A stretch of DNA of 64,000 bases, from positions 744,001 through 808,000 of the forward strand of contig CP007053.1 of the NCBI GenBank assembly GCA_000242935.3, in the 5' to 3' direction. Position 1 is the first letter of the stretch, and the number at the start of each line of letters is the position of its first letter. Of this stretch, positions 50,251-58,275 are shown piece by piece. Below the pieces are notes generated by a model that was not told the DNA's origin, did not search any database, and was given only the letters and a program-made list of their open reading frames with translations. Both the position numbers and the translations under genes were made by a program. This DNA comes from Opitutaceae bacterium TAV5. Lineage in GTDB: Bacteria; Verrucomicrobiota; Verrucomicrobiia; Opitutales; Opitutaceae.

Positions 50251-51596
50251 TTCGCTTCTCCTCCGAGCTTCGCGGCCTGCTCCTCGATCCACTTGGCGAA
50301 CTTCTCGACCTGCGCCGTGATGGTCGCGGCGATGCGCTTACCCTCTTCGCTGGTGGCGGTCGGGATCGGCAGGGAGCGGACGGCATTGGCAAAGCTGGCG
50401 ACCTTCTCGCGGTCGGGCGCCTGCGCGGCTTTGCGGCGCGCCTTCTCCTCTGCCGCCTTTCGCGCCTCCTCGGCCTCGCGCTGCTTGCGCAATTCCGCCT
50501 CTGCACGTTCGGCGCGCTCACGCTCTTCGCGTGCCTTCTCCTCGGCTTCTGCCTTGGCCTTGGCGGCAGCTTCCTTCTCGGCTTTGGCCTTGGCTTCAAG
50601 GGCGGCGCGTTCCTTGCGCGCTTTTTCCTCGGAGGCGCGGGCTGCTTCCTCGGAGGCGCGCTTCTCTTCGGCAGCGATCCGCGCCTTCTCCTCGCGTTCG
50701 GCGTGCTGCCGCTTCTGTGTGTCGAGGAGCGCCACGAACTCGACCTCACTAAAAACGGCGAGGTCCATAAGGCGGGCGTCTGCACCCTGGGGCATATAGG
50801 GCGCGAGCACCTTCACGCGCTCGGCCTGCAACGCATCGCGCTTGCGCTTGGCTTCGGCTTCGGTCTTCTCGCGGGCCTCGCGTTCCTCACGCTCTTTGCG
50901 TTCGCGCTCCTCGGCTTCGCGCTTCAGGCGCTCGTTCTCCTGGCGGATGCGTTCGCTCTCTTCGGCTTCCGCCTTCTCCTTGGCGATGCGATCCGCCTCG
51001 GCCTTTTTCTCGGCTTCGACGCGGGCTTCGTGGGCGGACTTCATGCCGTCGAAAAATTGTTGCCACGACGCATCGTCCATCCCTCCGAGCGGGTAAATCG
51101 ACGCATTGATGACATAGGGGCGCAACGCTTCCTCGCGCTCTACCTTGAGCTTCTCCATGCGAGCGGCCTCGGCGTGCTCGGCAAACTTTTCCATCTCTTC
51201 CAGCTTCTCCTCGACGGGAACGATGGCGTATTTGATAATATTATACACCCCCTGAATCGCATTTCCCCGACGGAGTGAATCCGCCTTGAGCTTCTCGCGC
51301 AGATGGTCGGCATCGATCCGGATGACGCGGAGGGCGAGACGAGCGGCACGAGCCTTTTTGATTTCCGTGACCTGCGTCGCGTCGGTCACGCTGATCTTCT
51401 CGGCGTCGGCGAAGACGGCCTTCGCCTTGGCAAACAGGGGGGCGAACTGGTTGAGCAGACCTTGCGCCGTTTCCGGCTCAAGTCCCACATTCGTCACAGC
51501 GGGGACCAGTTCGGGCGCGATGACCTCGGGAGCGAGGACGGTTTTGACTTCCTCCGGGTCGTTATTTTCGGGCAAAGCAGTGGCTTGAAGTTCCAT
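50247..51596 (-). CDS. Long coiled-coil protein (DUF1351-like)
   Basis: 449 aa. Residues about 180-400 are continuous Glu/Lys/Ala coiled coil interrupted by VLAPYMPQGADARLMDL. N-terminal region (QVTEIKKARAARLALRVIRID) resembles DUF1351 proteins that accompany phage exonucleases. Structural or scaffold role guessed. Confidence 0.7.
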   Translation of the reverse strand: MELQATALPENNDPEEVKTVLAPEVIAPELVPAVTNVGLEPETAQGLLNQFAPLFAKAKAVFADAEKISVTDATQVTEIKKARAARLALRVIRIDADHLREKLKADSLRRGNAIQGVYNIIKYAIVPVEEKLEEMEKFAEHAEAARMEKLKVEREEALRPYVINASIYPLGGMDDASWQQFFDGMKSAHEARVEAEKKAEADRIAKEKAEAEESERIRQENERLKREAEERERKEREEREAREKTEAEAKRKRDALQAERVKVLAPYMPQGADARLMDLAVFSEVEFVALLDTQKRQHAEREEKARIAAEEKRASEEAARASEEKARKERAALEAKAKAEKEAAAKAKAEAEEKAREERERAERAEAELRKQREAEEARKAAEEKARRKAAQAPDREKVASFANAVRSLPIPTATSEEGKRIAATITAQVEKFAKWIEEQAAKLGGEAK

Positions 51597-51656
51597 TTTG
51601 TATCGGGAATTTGGTGGCGCGCTTGCGCCGTGATTAGGTTACTTGTGCGCGGTGGA

Positions 51657-52289
51657 TCAGGCTGCGTTCGCGTCCACCGTGTGGACACCTTCGTCGTCGA
51701 TCTTCACGCCCTTGCCGGTCTGGTCGGTGATCGTGACACTGTCGCAGCCCTTCGGGCGGAGCTTGCTCAGGTTGGCGCGGGTGATTTTCCCGTCGTCGAG
51801 ATCGAAATAAAGCTGGCCGGTTTCTTCCACGATCCCGCGGGCCTGCCGCACTTCGCAGGAGTGTTCGCCGTGCCGGCGGGCAATCTCGTCGAACCAGCCG
51901 AGTTGGCGATCGTGCTTCTTCATCTTAACGACCGGGCGGTGCTGGCCGTCGAGCTTCACGCCGTCGTCGTTGTACTGGATCTCGATGTGATAAAGCTCGT
52001 GATCGAGGAGGGCGTCTTTCTCTTCGCTCGTCATCTTCTCGTATCGGACGTAGTCGATGACGATCTCGACGTCTCCGTTGCCCTTTTTCGCCCGCTCCTT
52101 TTGCGGGACGGCGCGAACGACGGCGTTAGCCGGGTAGCCCTGATGTTTGAGCGCCGCGCCTTCCTTGTCGCTGGCGACCATGAGCAGGTCGATGCGGAGC
52201 TTGTGTTTGTCGATCTCCGGGTAAAAGCGGCGGACCAATTCCGCCACGCGGTCATACGCCTCTTCGGGCGCCTTGCTGTATGTTTTCAT
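51657..52289 (-). CDS. Putative phage metallopeptidase
   Basis: 210 aa from ATG 52289. DALLDHELYHIEIQY contains an HExxH zinc motif (HELYH); VIDYVRYEKMTSEEKDALL and the following RPVVKMKKHD fit the phage metallopeptidase family. Target unknown. Confidence 0.8.
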   Translation of the reverse strand: MKTYSKAPEEAYDRVAELVRRFYPEIDKHKLRIDLLMVASDKEGAALKHQGYPANAVVRAVPQKERAKKGNGDVEIVIDYVRYEKMTSEEKDALLDHELYHIEIQYNDDGVKLDGQHRPVVKMKKHDRQLGWFDEIARRHGEHSCEVRQARGIVEETGQLYFDLDDGKITRANLSKLRPKGCDSVTITDQTGKGVKIDDEGVHTVDANAA

Positions 52290-52336
52290 GATGTGTAGGT
52301 TCTGCGGTTTGTGGGTGAAAAATAGTCTTGGGGCTT

Positions 52337-52359
52337 GCCGGGGTGCCACCCGCCCCGGC
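52337..52359 (-). terminator. Hairpin with CCCCAAG...TTTTT tail
   Basis: GCCGGGG/CCCCGGC arms; on the minus strand followed by AAGCCCCAAGACTATTTTT. Similar tail to the hairpin at 52524, suggesting the same element type. Confidence 0.45.
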
Positions 52360-52523
52360 CCGGGTTTGTTTTTCGTATCCGTATTTTGTTACAACATTGC
52401 TGCTATCCTTTCTCATTGGCTTGTTATGCGGGGCCGCCTGCCTCGCGTTGACTGCCAGCCGTCTGGCCCGTTCGGCGTTTCGATGCCTCATCTAGTTTGC
52501 CGGTTAAAAAGAACTTGGGGTTT

Positions 52524-52550
52524 GCCGCCGCCCGCTAGGCAGGCGGCGGC
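52524..52550 (-). terminator. Hairpin with CCCCAAG...TTTTT tail
   Basis: GCCGCCGCC/GGCGGCGGC, 9-bp perfect stem; on the minus strand followed by AAACCCCAAGTTCTTTTT. Fits a weak intrinsic terminator after the 52598 gene. Confidence 0.5.
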
Positions 52551-52597
52551 TTGCTTTGAGCCCACTCCGCGAAACCCCTTGCGCGGATGGGAAAGGG

Positions 52598-53005
52598 TCA
52601 GGCGACGGGGACGCCGGTGATGGGCGAAGGAGCCACGTGCGGGCGCGGCTTCGGGTCGAGAGCGTCGGCCTCGGCGAGGAGAGCAGCCGCTTCTTTGCGT
52701 TTTTTTTCAGCGATGGTCGCAGGGTCGGCAAGTCGCTCCGCCAGCCCGCGGATGGCGCTCTCAGAGCTAGGGCACGACACCACGCAGGCGTTGTTGATAC
52801 CATGCCCATCCCAATCGGTGTGGGGCTTTTTATCGCCCGCATACTGTTTCGCCTCAATGCCGATTACGGTAATGCCGGGAACCATCTGCTTTGCCTTGAC
52901 CAAGAGGCGCTTCATCGCCTCTTCAATTTCGACGGGCGTGATACTGTTGGCAACGTCCTCGCGGATCGCGGGGGCGGCGGGTGTGGGTTCGGTTGTGGTG
53001 CTCAT
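52598..53005 (-). CDS. Hypothetical protein
   Basis: 135 aa. Helical N-terminal part (PVEIEEAMKRLLVKAKQM), a conserved-looking NNACVVSCPSS, and a Lys/Glu-rich C-terminus. Function unknown. Confidence 0.55.
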   Translation of the reverse strand: MSTTTEPTPAAPAIREDVANSITPVEIEEAMKRLLVKAKQMVPGITVIGIEAKQYAGDKKPHTDWDGHGINNACVVSCPSSESAIRGLAERLADPATIAEKKRKEAAALLAEADALDPKPRPHVAPSPITGVPVA

Positions 53006-53058
53006 AGCATTTTATGTATTTGTTATTGTGATACTAACGGGGAAAGTGTGAGGCGCAT

Positions 53059-53286
53059 TCAGGCGCACGGATCGCCAAAGTCGAAGTCGGTCGGCTCATC
53101 CAGAATCCAGAGCCCGCCGCCGACCTCGACGACGAACGGGTAGCAGTCGCAGGCATCGAGAAGCCGGAGGAACCGCAAAGAGTCGCCGCCGGCGCGCAGA
53201 TAGACCGGGCGAAGGAGCGCGTTCAGTAATTCGCTGATCAGCCAGCGGTTGAAAATGAGAAAGGCTTGCGGGGTCATGGTATTCAT
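53059..53286 (-). CDS. Small hypothetical protein
   Basis: 75 aa. FNRWLISELLNALLRPVYL and FVVEVGGGLWILDEP. GTAACAAAAATTGGATACGC precedes the ATG. Unknown role. Confidence 0.5.
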   Translation of the reverse strand: MNTMTPQAFLIFNRWLISELLNALLRPVYLRAGGDSLRFLRLLDACDCYPFVVEVGGGLWILDEPTDFDFGDPCA

Positions 53287-53315
53287 CGCGTATCCAATTT
53301 TTGTTACATGGTGAA

Positions 53316-53627
53316 TTAGCGGCGAAAGTGCTTCGCCAAAATCGGGTTTCCGCCTGTCATGCGGTAAAGGTCGAGGACGCCTTCGGTCCAGCGGACCTTC
53401 ATCGGACCGGTGGTGCCGGCAGGCTTGAGAAGGTCAGGGACGCGCACGCGCTCCGCGTCGAAAGAGCGAACCGACATGTTCAGAATGCGGGCCGCGCTTT
53501 TCCGGTCATGAAGCCGAAGCGGATCTTTTGCGGGCGGCATGATGGCACCATCTGCGCGCAGCATTTCGACAACATGCAGTGCGATGGACCTCGCCAGTTC
53601 TCCGTATCGCTCTGGCTTGCGGCTCAT
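53316..53627 (-). CDS. HTH protein, excisionase/AlpA-like
   Basis: 103 aa. LHDRKSAARILNMSVRSFDAERV is a MerR/excisionase-type HTH. Strong AAGGAGG ribosome site (about 53631-53637) inside the preceding gene. Candidate Xis or regulator. Confidence 0.6.
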   Translation of the reverse strand: MSRKPERYGELARSIALHVVEMLRADGAIMPPAKDPLRLHDRKSAARILNMSVRSFDAERVRVPDLLKPAGTTGPMKVRWTEGVLDLYRMTGGNPILAKHFRR

Positions 53628-53773
53628 TTATCCTCCTTTCGCAAGTCAATGGTTCCGTAATTCGGGCGGCTTGGCCTCGGCTCGCGTATCAAAAGTGCGA
53701 TGACGCAGGCCATAACGAGCGCACCGACTCCGGCGGCAATGAGATGGGAGGCGATGGGGTCGATGTTCGTCAT
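53624..53773 (-). CDS. Small membrane protein
   Basis: 49 aa from ATG 53773 with ATGA overlaps on both sides. One membrane helix (about 9-29, LIAAGVGALVMACVIALLI) and a polar tail. The overlap pattern supports it as a true gene. Unknown role. Confidence 0.65.
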   Translation of the reverse strand: MTNIDPIASHLIAAGVGALVMACVIALLIREPRPSRPNYGTIDLRKEDK

Positions 53774-54546
53774 GCGGCAATCTCCTTCCCGTGAATTTCG
53801 GCGAGGCGAGCGAGTCCCTTGGCGGTGACAAGCACCTGTTCTCGGATTTGCTCTTCGCCGGCTACGGTGATGGTCGTTACCTTGTGCTCAAGCAGGCCGG
53901 ACTGCACGCGGTCCTGGTAGCCGAGCCACGACTTACCCCCGGCACGGCGGTAAATCCACCGGTTTGCGCTCAACCAGTCGAAGAGCGCCTTGACGCCCAT
54001 TTGCAGCGCCTTGGCCGCATCGGTGACGCAGAGAGTGCCGCCCGTGCGTGTGGCGATACGGTCGAGGGCATCGACCTTGGGGGCCTGCGTTGCCACCGTG
54101 GACTCAAGGGCAAGAACCCGCTCCGTGTAGTTGAGGAGCAGCGACCGCATTTGCGCAGGGTCGTTAAGCACGGCCAGCGGATCGGTGACAAACTGGCGCT
54201 GCGCCTTCGCCATCTCCCAAAACATTTTTACGAGCGCCTTCTTGAACGAACGCACCACATCGCTGTTGCGCATGTAGGTGAGCAAGAGCGTTGCCTGTTG
54301 CTCGTTGAGGAGGGCGACCTCGCGGTTTTGCGTTCCGCCGGCGGTCGCAAAGGGTCGCATTTCAAATGCGACCCCTCCGAACTCCTCAAGGTCGGTGAGA
54401 TAGTTGCGGGCGAGCTGAAGAACGGCACGATGTTCGTTTTGCGTGCCCTCGGCAATCGCGAGAGATGTGGTCACGGCCTGTCCGTCTTTCAGGAAAACGA
54501 GCGGGTTGCCGTCGGTCTGCATGTGGGGGGTGAGTGTCTGGCTCAT
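53770..54546 (-). CDS. Rha/KilAC-type antirepressor
   Basis: 258 aa. N-terminal Rha-like domain (TTSLAIAEGTQNEHRAVLQLARNY ... GGTQNREVALLNEQQATLLLTYMRNS) and C-terminal KilA-C domain (TDAAKALQMGVKALFDWLSANRWIYRR ... VTAKGLARLAEI). Expected to counteract the repressor during lytic growth. Confidence 0.9.
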   Translation of the reverse strand: MSQTLTPHMQTDGNPLVFLKDGQAVTTSLAIAEGTQNEHRAVLQLARNYLTDLEEFGGVAFEMRPFATAGGTQNREVALLNEQQATLLLTYMRNSDVVRSFKKALVKMFWEMAKAQRQFVTDPLAVLNDPAQMRSLLLNYTERVLALESTVATQAPKVDALDRIATRTGGTLCVTDAAKALQMGVKALFDWLSANRWIYRRAGGKSWLGYQDRVQSGLLEHKVTTITVAGEEQIREQVLVTAKGLARLAEIHGKEIAA

Positions 54547-54770
54547 ACGGTTTTCCTTTCTTGGGTTCGCGGGGTTGGGGCTGAAATTTCGGCTCCGATA
54601 GGGTCGTGTCGGATGTCAGAGCCGATCTTCACGTCGTGCCCCTTCTTCTTGAGCGCCTTCGCCAACTGGCGGGCGAGACCGTCCATGTCGCGGGCAGGGG
54701 GCGGAGGACGCATACGGTCACGCAAGGGTGGCTGCATGCGGTTGGAGTCGCTGGCGGAAGGGTGCTTCAT
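54543..54770 (-). CDS. Small protein with DMDGLARxLAxALK motif
   Basis: 75 aa. Basic/Pro-rich; RDMDGLARQLAKALKKKGHDVKIG repeats the motif of the protein at 23002-23175. Unknown role. Confidence 0.55.
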   Translation of the reverse strand: MKHPSASDSNRMQPPLRDRMRPPPPARDMDGLARQLAKALKKKGHDVKIGSDIRHDPIGAEISAPTPRTQERKTV

Positions 54771-55138
54771 GACGCACCTCCTTTCAGTCTCGCCAACCGC
54801 TCCTTTGCCTCGGCCAGCTCAATGCGCAGGCGGTCAATGCGGTCAGTGGTATTGGCTATATCGTTCTCTCGAAAGGACGTAGATTGCGCCAAATCGAGCA
54901 CCGCCTCTCCGATGGAATCTCCTGAGCCTTCGCGGGAATTATATCTTCCTCCGACGATCTCGACCGCAATGGAGGAGTAACCAGATCGGCTTGCCTCACC
55001 TGTTTTGCTGATGCGTGCGTGGAATTCCACCTCAACTGATATCGGGCCAAACGTATCACGCGCTTTGGCCGCCACCTTCTTCATCTCTTGGATGATGCAG
55101 GCGGGAAGAGGGCATGGTGTATGTGTCTGCTTGCTCAT
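54767..55138 (-). CDS. Hypothetical early protein
   Basis: 123 aa. Beta strands around ISVEVEFHARISKTG and a C-terminal coiled coil (DRIDRLRIELAEAKERLARL). Unknown role. Confidence 0.55.
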   Translation of the reverse strand: MSKQTHTPCPLPACIIQEMKKVAAKARDTFGPISVEVEFHARISKTGEASRSGYSSIAVEIVGGRYNSREGSGDSIGEAVLDLAQSTSFRENDIANTTDRIDRLRIELAEAKERLARLKGGAS

Positions 55139-55434
55139 ACCTCCTCCTTTCTTGCGGCGAGTTCGGCGCGGATGGCGGGGAGTTGCGCGGTGAGGTAATG
55201 GCTGACGCGCCGACCGGCGCAGACGTGGATTGCGTGGGTGATGGTGACGCCGAAACGCTCGGCGAGGATTTTGGCTTCCGGGTATTTTGCCGGACGGCCT
55301 TGGCGGAGGCGGGCGTAGCTCGCCTCTGTGTAGCGATACCCCGCCTTTCCCCTCTTAAACCTTTTTGCCTTATTGTTGCCATCACCCGCCTTACGTGTAG
55401 TTGGCAGGGTGGAACTGGTTTCTGTCGGGTTCAT
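55135..55434 (-). CDS. Cro-like HTH protein
   Basis: 99 aa from ATG 55434, first gene of the early operon and divergent from the repressor. EAKILAERFGVTITHAIHVCAGRR reads as an HTH. Position matches Cro; no family certainty. Confidence 0.55.
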   Translation of the reverse strand: MNPTETSSTLPTTRKAGDGNNKAKRFKRGKAGYRYTEASYARLRQGRPAKYPEAKILAERFGVTITHAIHVCAGRRVSHYLTAQLPAIRAELAARKEEV

Positions 55435-55456
55435 GACCAGACGGAAAACAGATGAA

Positions 55457-55489
55457 TTATCACAAAACAATCACGATTTTATCACAAAA
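55457..55489. promoter_or_regulatory. Operator region of the lysogeny switch
   Basis: ATCAC at 55459-55463, 55470-55474 and 55481-55485, exactly 11 bp apart; the outer two are within a TTATCACAAAA direct repeat. On the minus strand TGTGATAAT makes an extended -10 for the early operon. Phased half-sites between divergent Cro-like and repressor genes fit operator DNA. Confidence 0.6.
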
Positions 55490-55499
55490 ATATAAAACA

Positions 55500-56075
55500 A
55501 TGAATATCAATAAAATGACTGCTAAAAAAATTCAAGATAAAATCAAAATCCTAAAATCTTTTGCGGGAAGTCAGGCAAAGTTGGCCGAAATCGCTGGTGT
55601 CGCTCAGCCGCTCGTCTCTGCGTGGATAAATGGGCAGCGCGAAGTTCAGGACGAAGCAATCAGCGCACTCGCCGAATTCTTTGAAATTCCCGTCGGCATG
55701 TTGACCAACGACGCCGAGGAGTTGGTCATCAAAATAGATGTAAGGGAAAAAATGATACTGCTAAGGAAGCGTGCCCAAAGCAAGGCTGATAAGCTAATCA
55801 CCGTTTGTGACCTAATTTCACTCCTGAAAGGATTCCCTCGAAACGCTCCCATTACCTTCGGGCCGCACCCCTGTGGGCTTGAGTTTAGTCAAGTAGAAAT
55901 GCAAGGCCGCTATGCGAATTTTCAGTTCAACCAATCCATAATTCGAGACCCATTATCAGGGGAGTGGATCATTGAAGATACGGATGGCGGCAAGGCGGCC
56001 AGCGAATACGTGAGGCACAGGAGGTCTTTGGCCAGGGGGAAAAAGAATCCGATTGGTAAGGAGGTGTCGAAATGA
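55500..56075 (+). CDS. HTH (XRE/Cro-CI) prophage repressor
   Basis: 191 aa from ATG 55500; an earlier ATG at 55452 would translate through the operator-like repeats. N-terminal HTH: GSQAKLAEIAGVAQPLVSAWINGQREV. The C-terminal part lacks a visible LexA/CI peptidase Ser-Lys pair, so control may rely on the antirepressor rather than self-cleavage. AT-richer than the phage average. Confidence 0.8.
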   Translation: MNINKMTAKKIQDKIKILKSFAGSQAKLAEIAGVAQPLVSAWINGQREVQDEAISALAEFFEIPVGMLTNDAEELVIKIDVREKMILLRKRAQSKADKLITVCDLISLLKGFPRNAPITFGPHPCGLEFSQVEMQGRYANFQFNQSIIRDPLSGEWIIEDTDGGKAASEYVRHRRSLARGKKNPIGKEVSK

Positions 56076-56124
56076 GTGACGACTTGCCCGCAACACCATT
56101 TGCAATGCTGCGGGCGATTGTTCC

Positions 56125-56337
56125 TTACTCCGGCCCCTTGTCTCGCCCGATTGCATCAAGCACAGGACACCTTGTTCTAAACGGGAAATCCTCGTCTATC
56201 GCGGCCCACTGCTCTCTGACATACTCAATCTGTATCTTTGTCAAAAGCGGCCTTACCAGCCGCGCAAAAAGCCGCTCACGCTGCTCGCGGCACTCCTCAC
56301 ATGCTTTCTCTAACTCCTTATAATTATGATATTGCAT
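56125..56337 (-). CDS. Small hypothetical protein (antisense to island)
   Basis: 70 aa from ATG 56337. Charged, helical, Cys-containing (YKELEKACEECREQRERLFARLVRP ... ), which looks like a protein, unlike the opposite-strand ORF 56072-56323. Orientation opposite to its neighbours. Uncertain. Confidence 0.4.
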   Translation of the reverse strand: MQYHNYKELEKACEECREQRERLFARLVRPLLTKIQIEYVREQWAAIDEDFPFRTRCPVLDAIGRDKGPE

Positions 56338-56406
56338 CCAACCATGAGCCGCCCGCGTGGGAGAGCGGGCAAACATTTCCTGTGTAACTAAAATCTAACT
56401 ACAAAC

Positions 56407-56982
56407 ATGAACGCATCCGACTTCGCAAAACAGCTACGCAAAGAGGTTCTGAGAACTGATCCCAAGGGAAAAGGAACGATACAGAGTCGGTCTCTCATAA
56501 AATATTTGGACAACACCATCGCCCAAGAGGCGGCCACGGCATCAAACGACGCGCTACCAAAGCAGACATCCGTAGAGCTTCATCTGGCCCACTACAACGC
56601 GCAAGTGCAGGCAAACTTGCTGGATCGCGAGCAGATGTTTGCCTCGATACTGGAATACGGGAAGCGCTCCATCAATGCAGGCATGATAATCAATGCGGGA
56701 GCAGCAGTAGCAATCCTTTCATTTATTGGCAGCTTAACCGCAAATCCGCACTTGAGTGGGGCGCAATTCGCAGAGTCGTTGCTACTATTCACGGGGGGCG
56801 TTTTGGTGTCAGCCCTTGCGTGCGGATTGTCTTACTGCACGCAGTACTGGTATTATCACTACGAAAAAGGACGGCTCGGTCCAGTTTTTCACTGGGCAAC
56901 GATAGTATGCGTCATTGGCGCATACGCCCTTTTCATCGTCGGCGCATACGCCTCCTATTTGATCCTCAAACACGCACCTTAG
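56407..56982 (+). CDS. Three-TM membrane protein, putative lysogenic conversion factor
   Basis: 191 aa. N-terminal soluble helices (1-85), then membrane helices at about 91-110, 121-143 and 163-187. GTAACTAAAA motif 23 nt upstream. Next to the repressor, so likely expressed in the lysogen; a superinfection-exclusion or defence effector role is possible but unproved. Confidence 0.6.
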   Translation: MNASDFAKQLRKEVLRTDPKGKGTIQSRSLIKYLDNTIAQEAATASNDALPKQTSVELHLAHYNAQVQANLLDREQMFASILEYGKRSINAGMIINAGAAVAILSFIGSLTANPHLSGAQFAESLLLFTGGVLVSALACGLSYCTQYWYYHYEKGRLGPVFHWATIVCVIGAYALFIVGAYASYLILKHAP

Positions 56983-57028
56983 TCCCCTTGCCCGCCTTCT
57001 TCCTTCGTAACCAAAATAAAACTACACT

Positions 57029-57379
57029 ATGAGCACCCTACCGATCCGCGTCGAATTTCACCTCTTTGCCCTCGGCCAGAAACCGCCGCGCCGCCCGCGC
57101 AAGGATACCTCGACAGTCGCCTTCGTCGATGACCTCGCAGTCGAAAATTCCCGCCACCTCACGAACATCCAGAAGGGCGACTACCTGGAGATACGAGACG
57201 GATCACCTCTCACTCGCCCCACGCCCCACACCACCGGCATCCCCGCAGGCCGCTACGTCGTAGACAGTCGCGGCTGGGTGTTTTTCCCGACCGACGAAAG
57301 TCCGGCCGGCTCCGCCTATCTCCAGATCGTAATCACGCCTTGGCAGGCATCCAAAAAGCGTAGCAAAACGAAACGCTAA
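57029..57379 (+). CDS. Hypothetical lysogen-expressed protein
   Basis: 116 aa. Beta-rich (IRVEFHLFALGQKP ... GRYVVDSRGWVFFP ... YLQIVITPW) with a basic tail. GTAACCAAAA motif 22 nt upstream of the ATG. No family recognised. Confidence 0.55.
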   Translation: MSTLPIRVEFHLFALGQKPPRRPRKDTSTVAFVDDLAVENSRHLTNIQKGDYLEIRDGSPLTRPTPHTTGIPAGRYVVDSRGWVFFPTDESPAGSAYLQIVITPWQASKKRSKTKR

Positions 57380-57391
57380 CAATCCCACCTC

Positions 57392-58210
57392 ATGAGCGCA
57401 TCGCCTGATTCAAATAAAAGTCACGTCAGCAAAGATGAAAAAGACGACGAAAAGTTCATGCCCAAGTGGGTAATCGTCGTGCTGGGGATTGTAATTTTCG
57501 TACTGTGGATTGGTATCCCGTGGTTGGTTAGCTGTGGTACTACATTGCCGCCTAACGCTGGAGAACGAGGTGATGCCTTCGGCTCCGTCAATGCCCTGTT
57601 CACTGGCCTCGCCTTCGCTGGTCTGATTGTCACTATCCTGATCCAAGGTAATGAACTGAAGCTACAGAGGGAGGAGATTCGGATGCAACGGGAAGAAACT
57701 GCGCGATCAAACAAACTGTTTAAACTTCAGAAGGAGGAGATGACGAGAACCGCAAACGCTCAGGACGAAATCTCAAAAACACAGAAAGAGACAGCAGAGT
57801 TCATGCGACAGCAAGTTGACTCGCAAAGATTAACCGCAGAAATTCAGGCATTTATCCAAGCCAAGGAAGTCCGCCAAGACCGACTAAGGGGCCTACGAAA
57901 AAAAGAAAGCGAAGAGATGCCACGATTACATCAGGCCGAAGATGGTATTCGAATGCATGCCGCTTCCGTTAAGGCGGGTCATTATAATGAGCAGTCCGCA
58001 AAACAGGCAGAGATATACCACAGAACAGTTGTGGAGGTCCGCAAAATTCTCGAACCGATATTAGCCGAAATCGAAAAAGAGGAGACTACCATAAAACTGA
58101 TGAACTCTCGCCTCGTGAAAATCGCAGACGAGTTTGGCAGCCTTCACCTTGTGACGCGGTTACGCGAAGCCCCTCAAAAACCTTCACATCAGGAACCCTC
58201 GACTGACTGA
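57392..58210 (+). CDS. Two-TM coiled-coil protein, abortive-infection-like
   Basis: 272 aa. Two membrane helices (about 26-48 and 69-86), the second within GSVNALFTGLAFAGLIVTIL, then a long coiled coil (88-240). The FGxxNALFxGLAFAGLI pattern followed by QxxELxLQxEEI is one I associate with putative phage abortive-infection proteins (putAbiC type). Possibly a membrane-sensing defence effector of the prophage. Confidence 0.6.
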   Translation: MSASPDSNKSHVSKDEKDDEKFMPKWVIVVLGIVIFVLWIGIPWLVSCGTTLPPNAGERGDAFGSVNALFTGLAFAGLIVTILIQGNELKLQREEIRMQREETARSNKLFKLQKEEMTRTANAQDEISKTQKETAEFMRQQVDSQRLTAEIQAFIQAKEVRQDRLRGLRKKESEEMPRLHQAEDGIRMHAASVKAGHYNEQSAKQAEIYHRTVVEVRKILEPILAEIEKEETTIKLMNSRLVKIADEFGSLHLVTRLREAPQKPSHQEPSTD

Positions 58211-58275
58211 CAGGCAGTTTTCCGGAGAGTTCTTTTGTGCTTCTGATTCCGGATACCCCCTGATATTTTGTCCCG

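Larger units (their letters stand above)
52290..52597. other. Gene-free segment with two hairpins
   Basis: About 300 bp upstream of the metallopeptidase gene. No supported gene. Two GC-rich hairpins (52337-52359 and 52524-52550) and a GTAACAAAATACGGATAC segment (about 52375-52392). Probably a leader/terminator region. Confidence 0.5.

Noticed and set aside
51600-51660. GCGCACAAGTAACC upstream of the coiled-coil gene as a late motif
   Set aside because: Box differs, and no -10 hexamer at 17 bp; the gene is early.
52252-52491. 79-aa minus-strand ORF upstream of metallopeptidase gene
   Set aside because: Runs through two hairpins and into the next start; composition not protein-like.
56072-56323. 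Plus-strand 83-aa ORF overlapping the repressor stop
   Set aside because: Ser-rich, no protein-like pattern after the first 20 codons; the antisense ORF looks more like a protein, though weakly.
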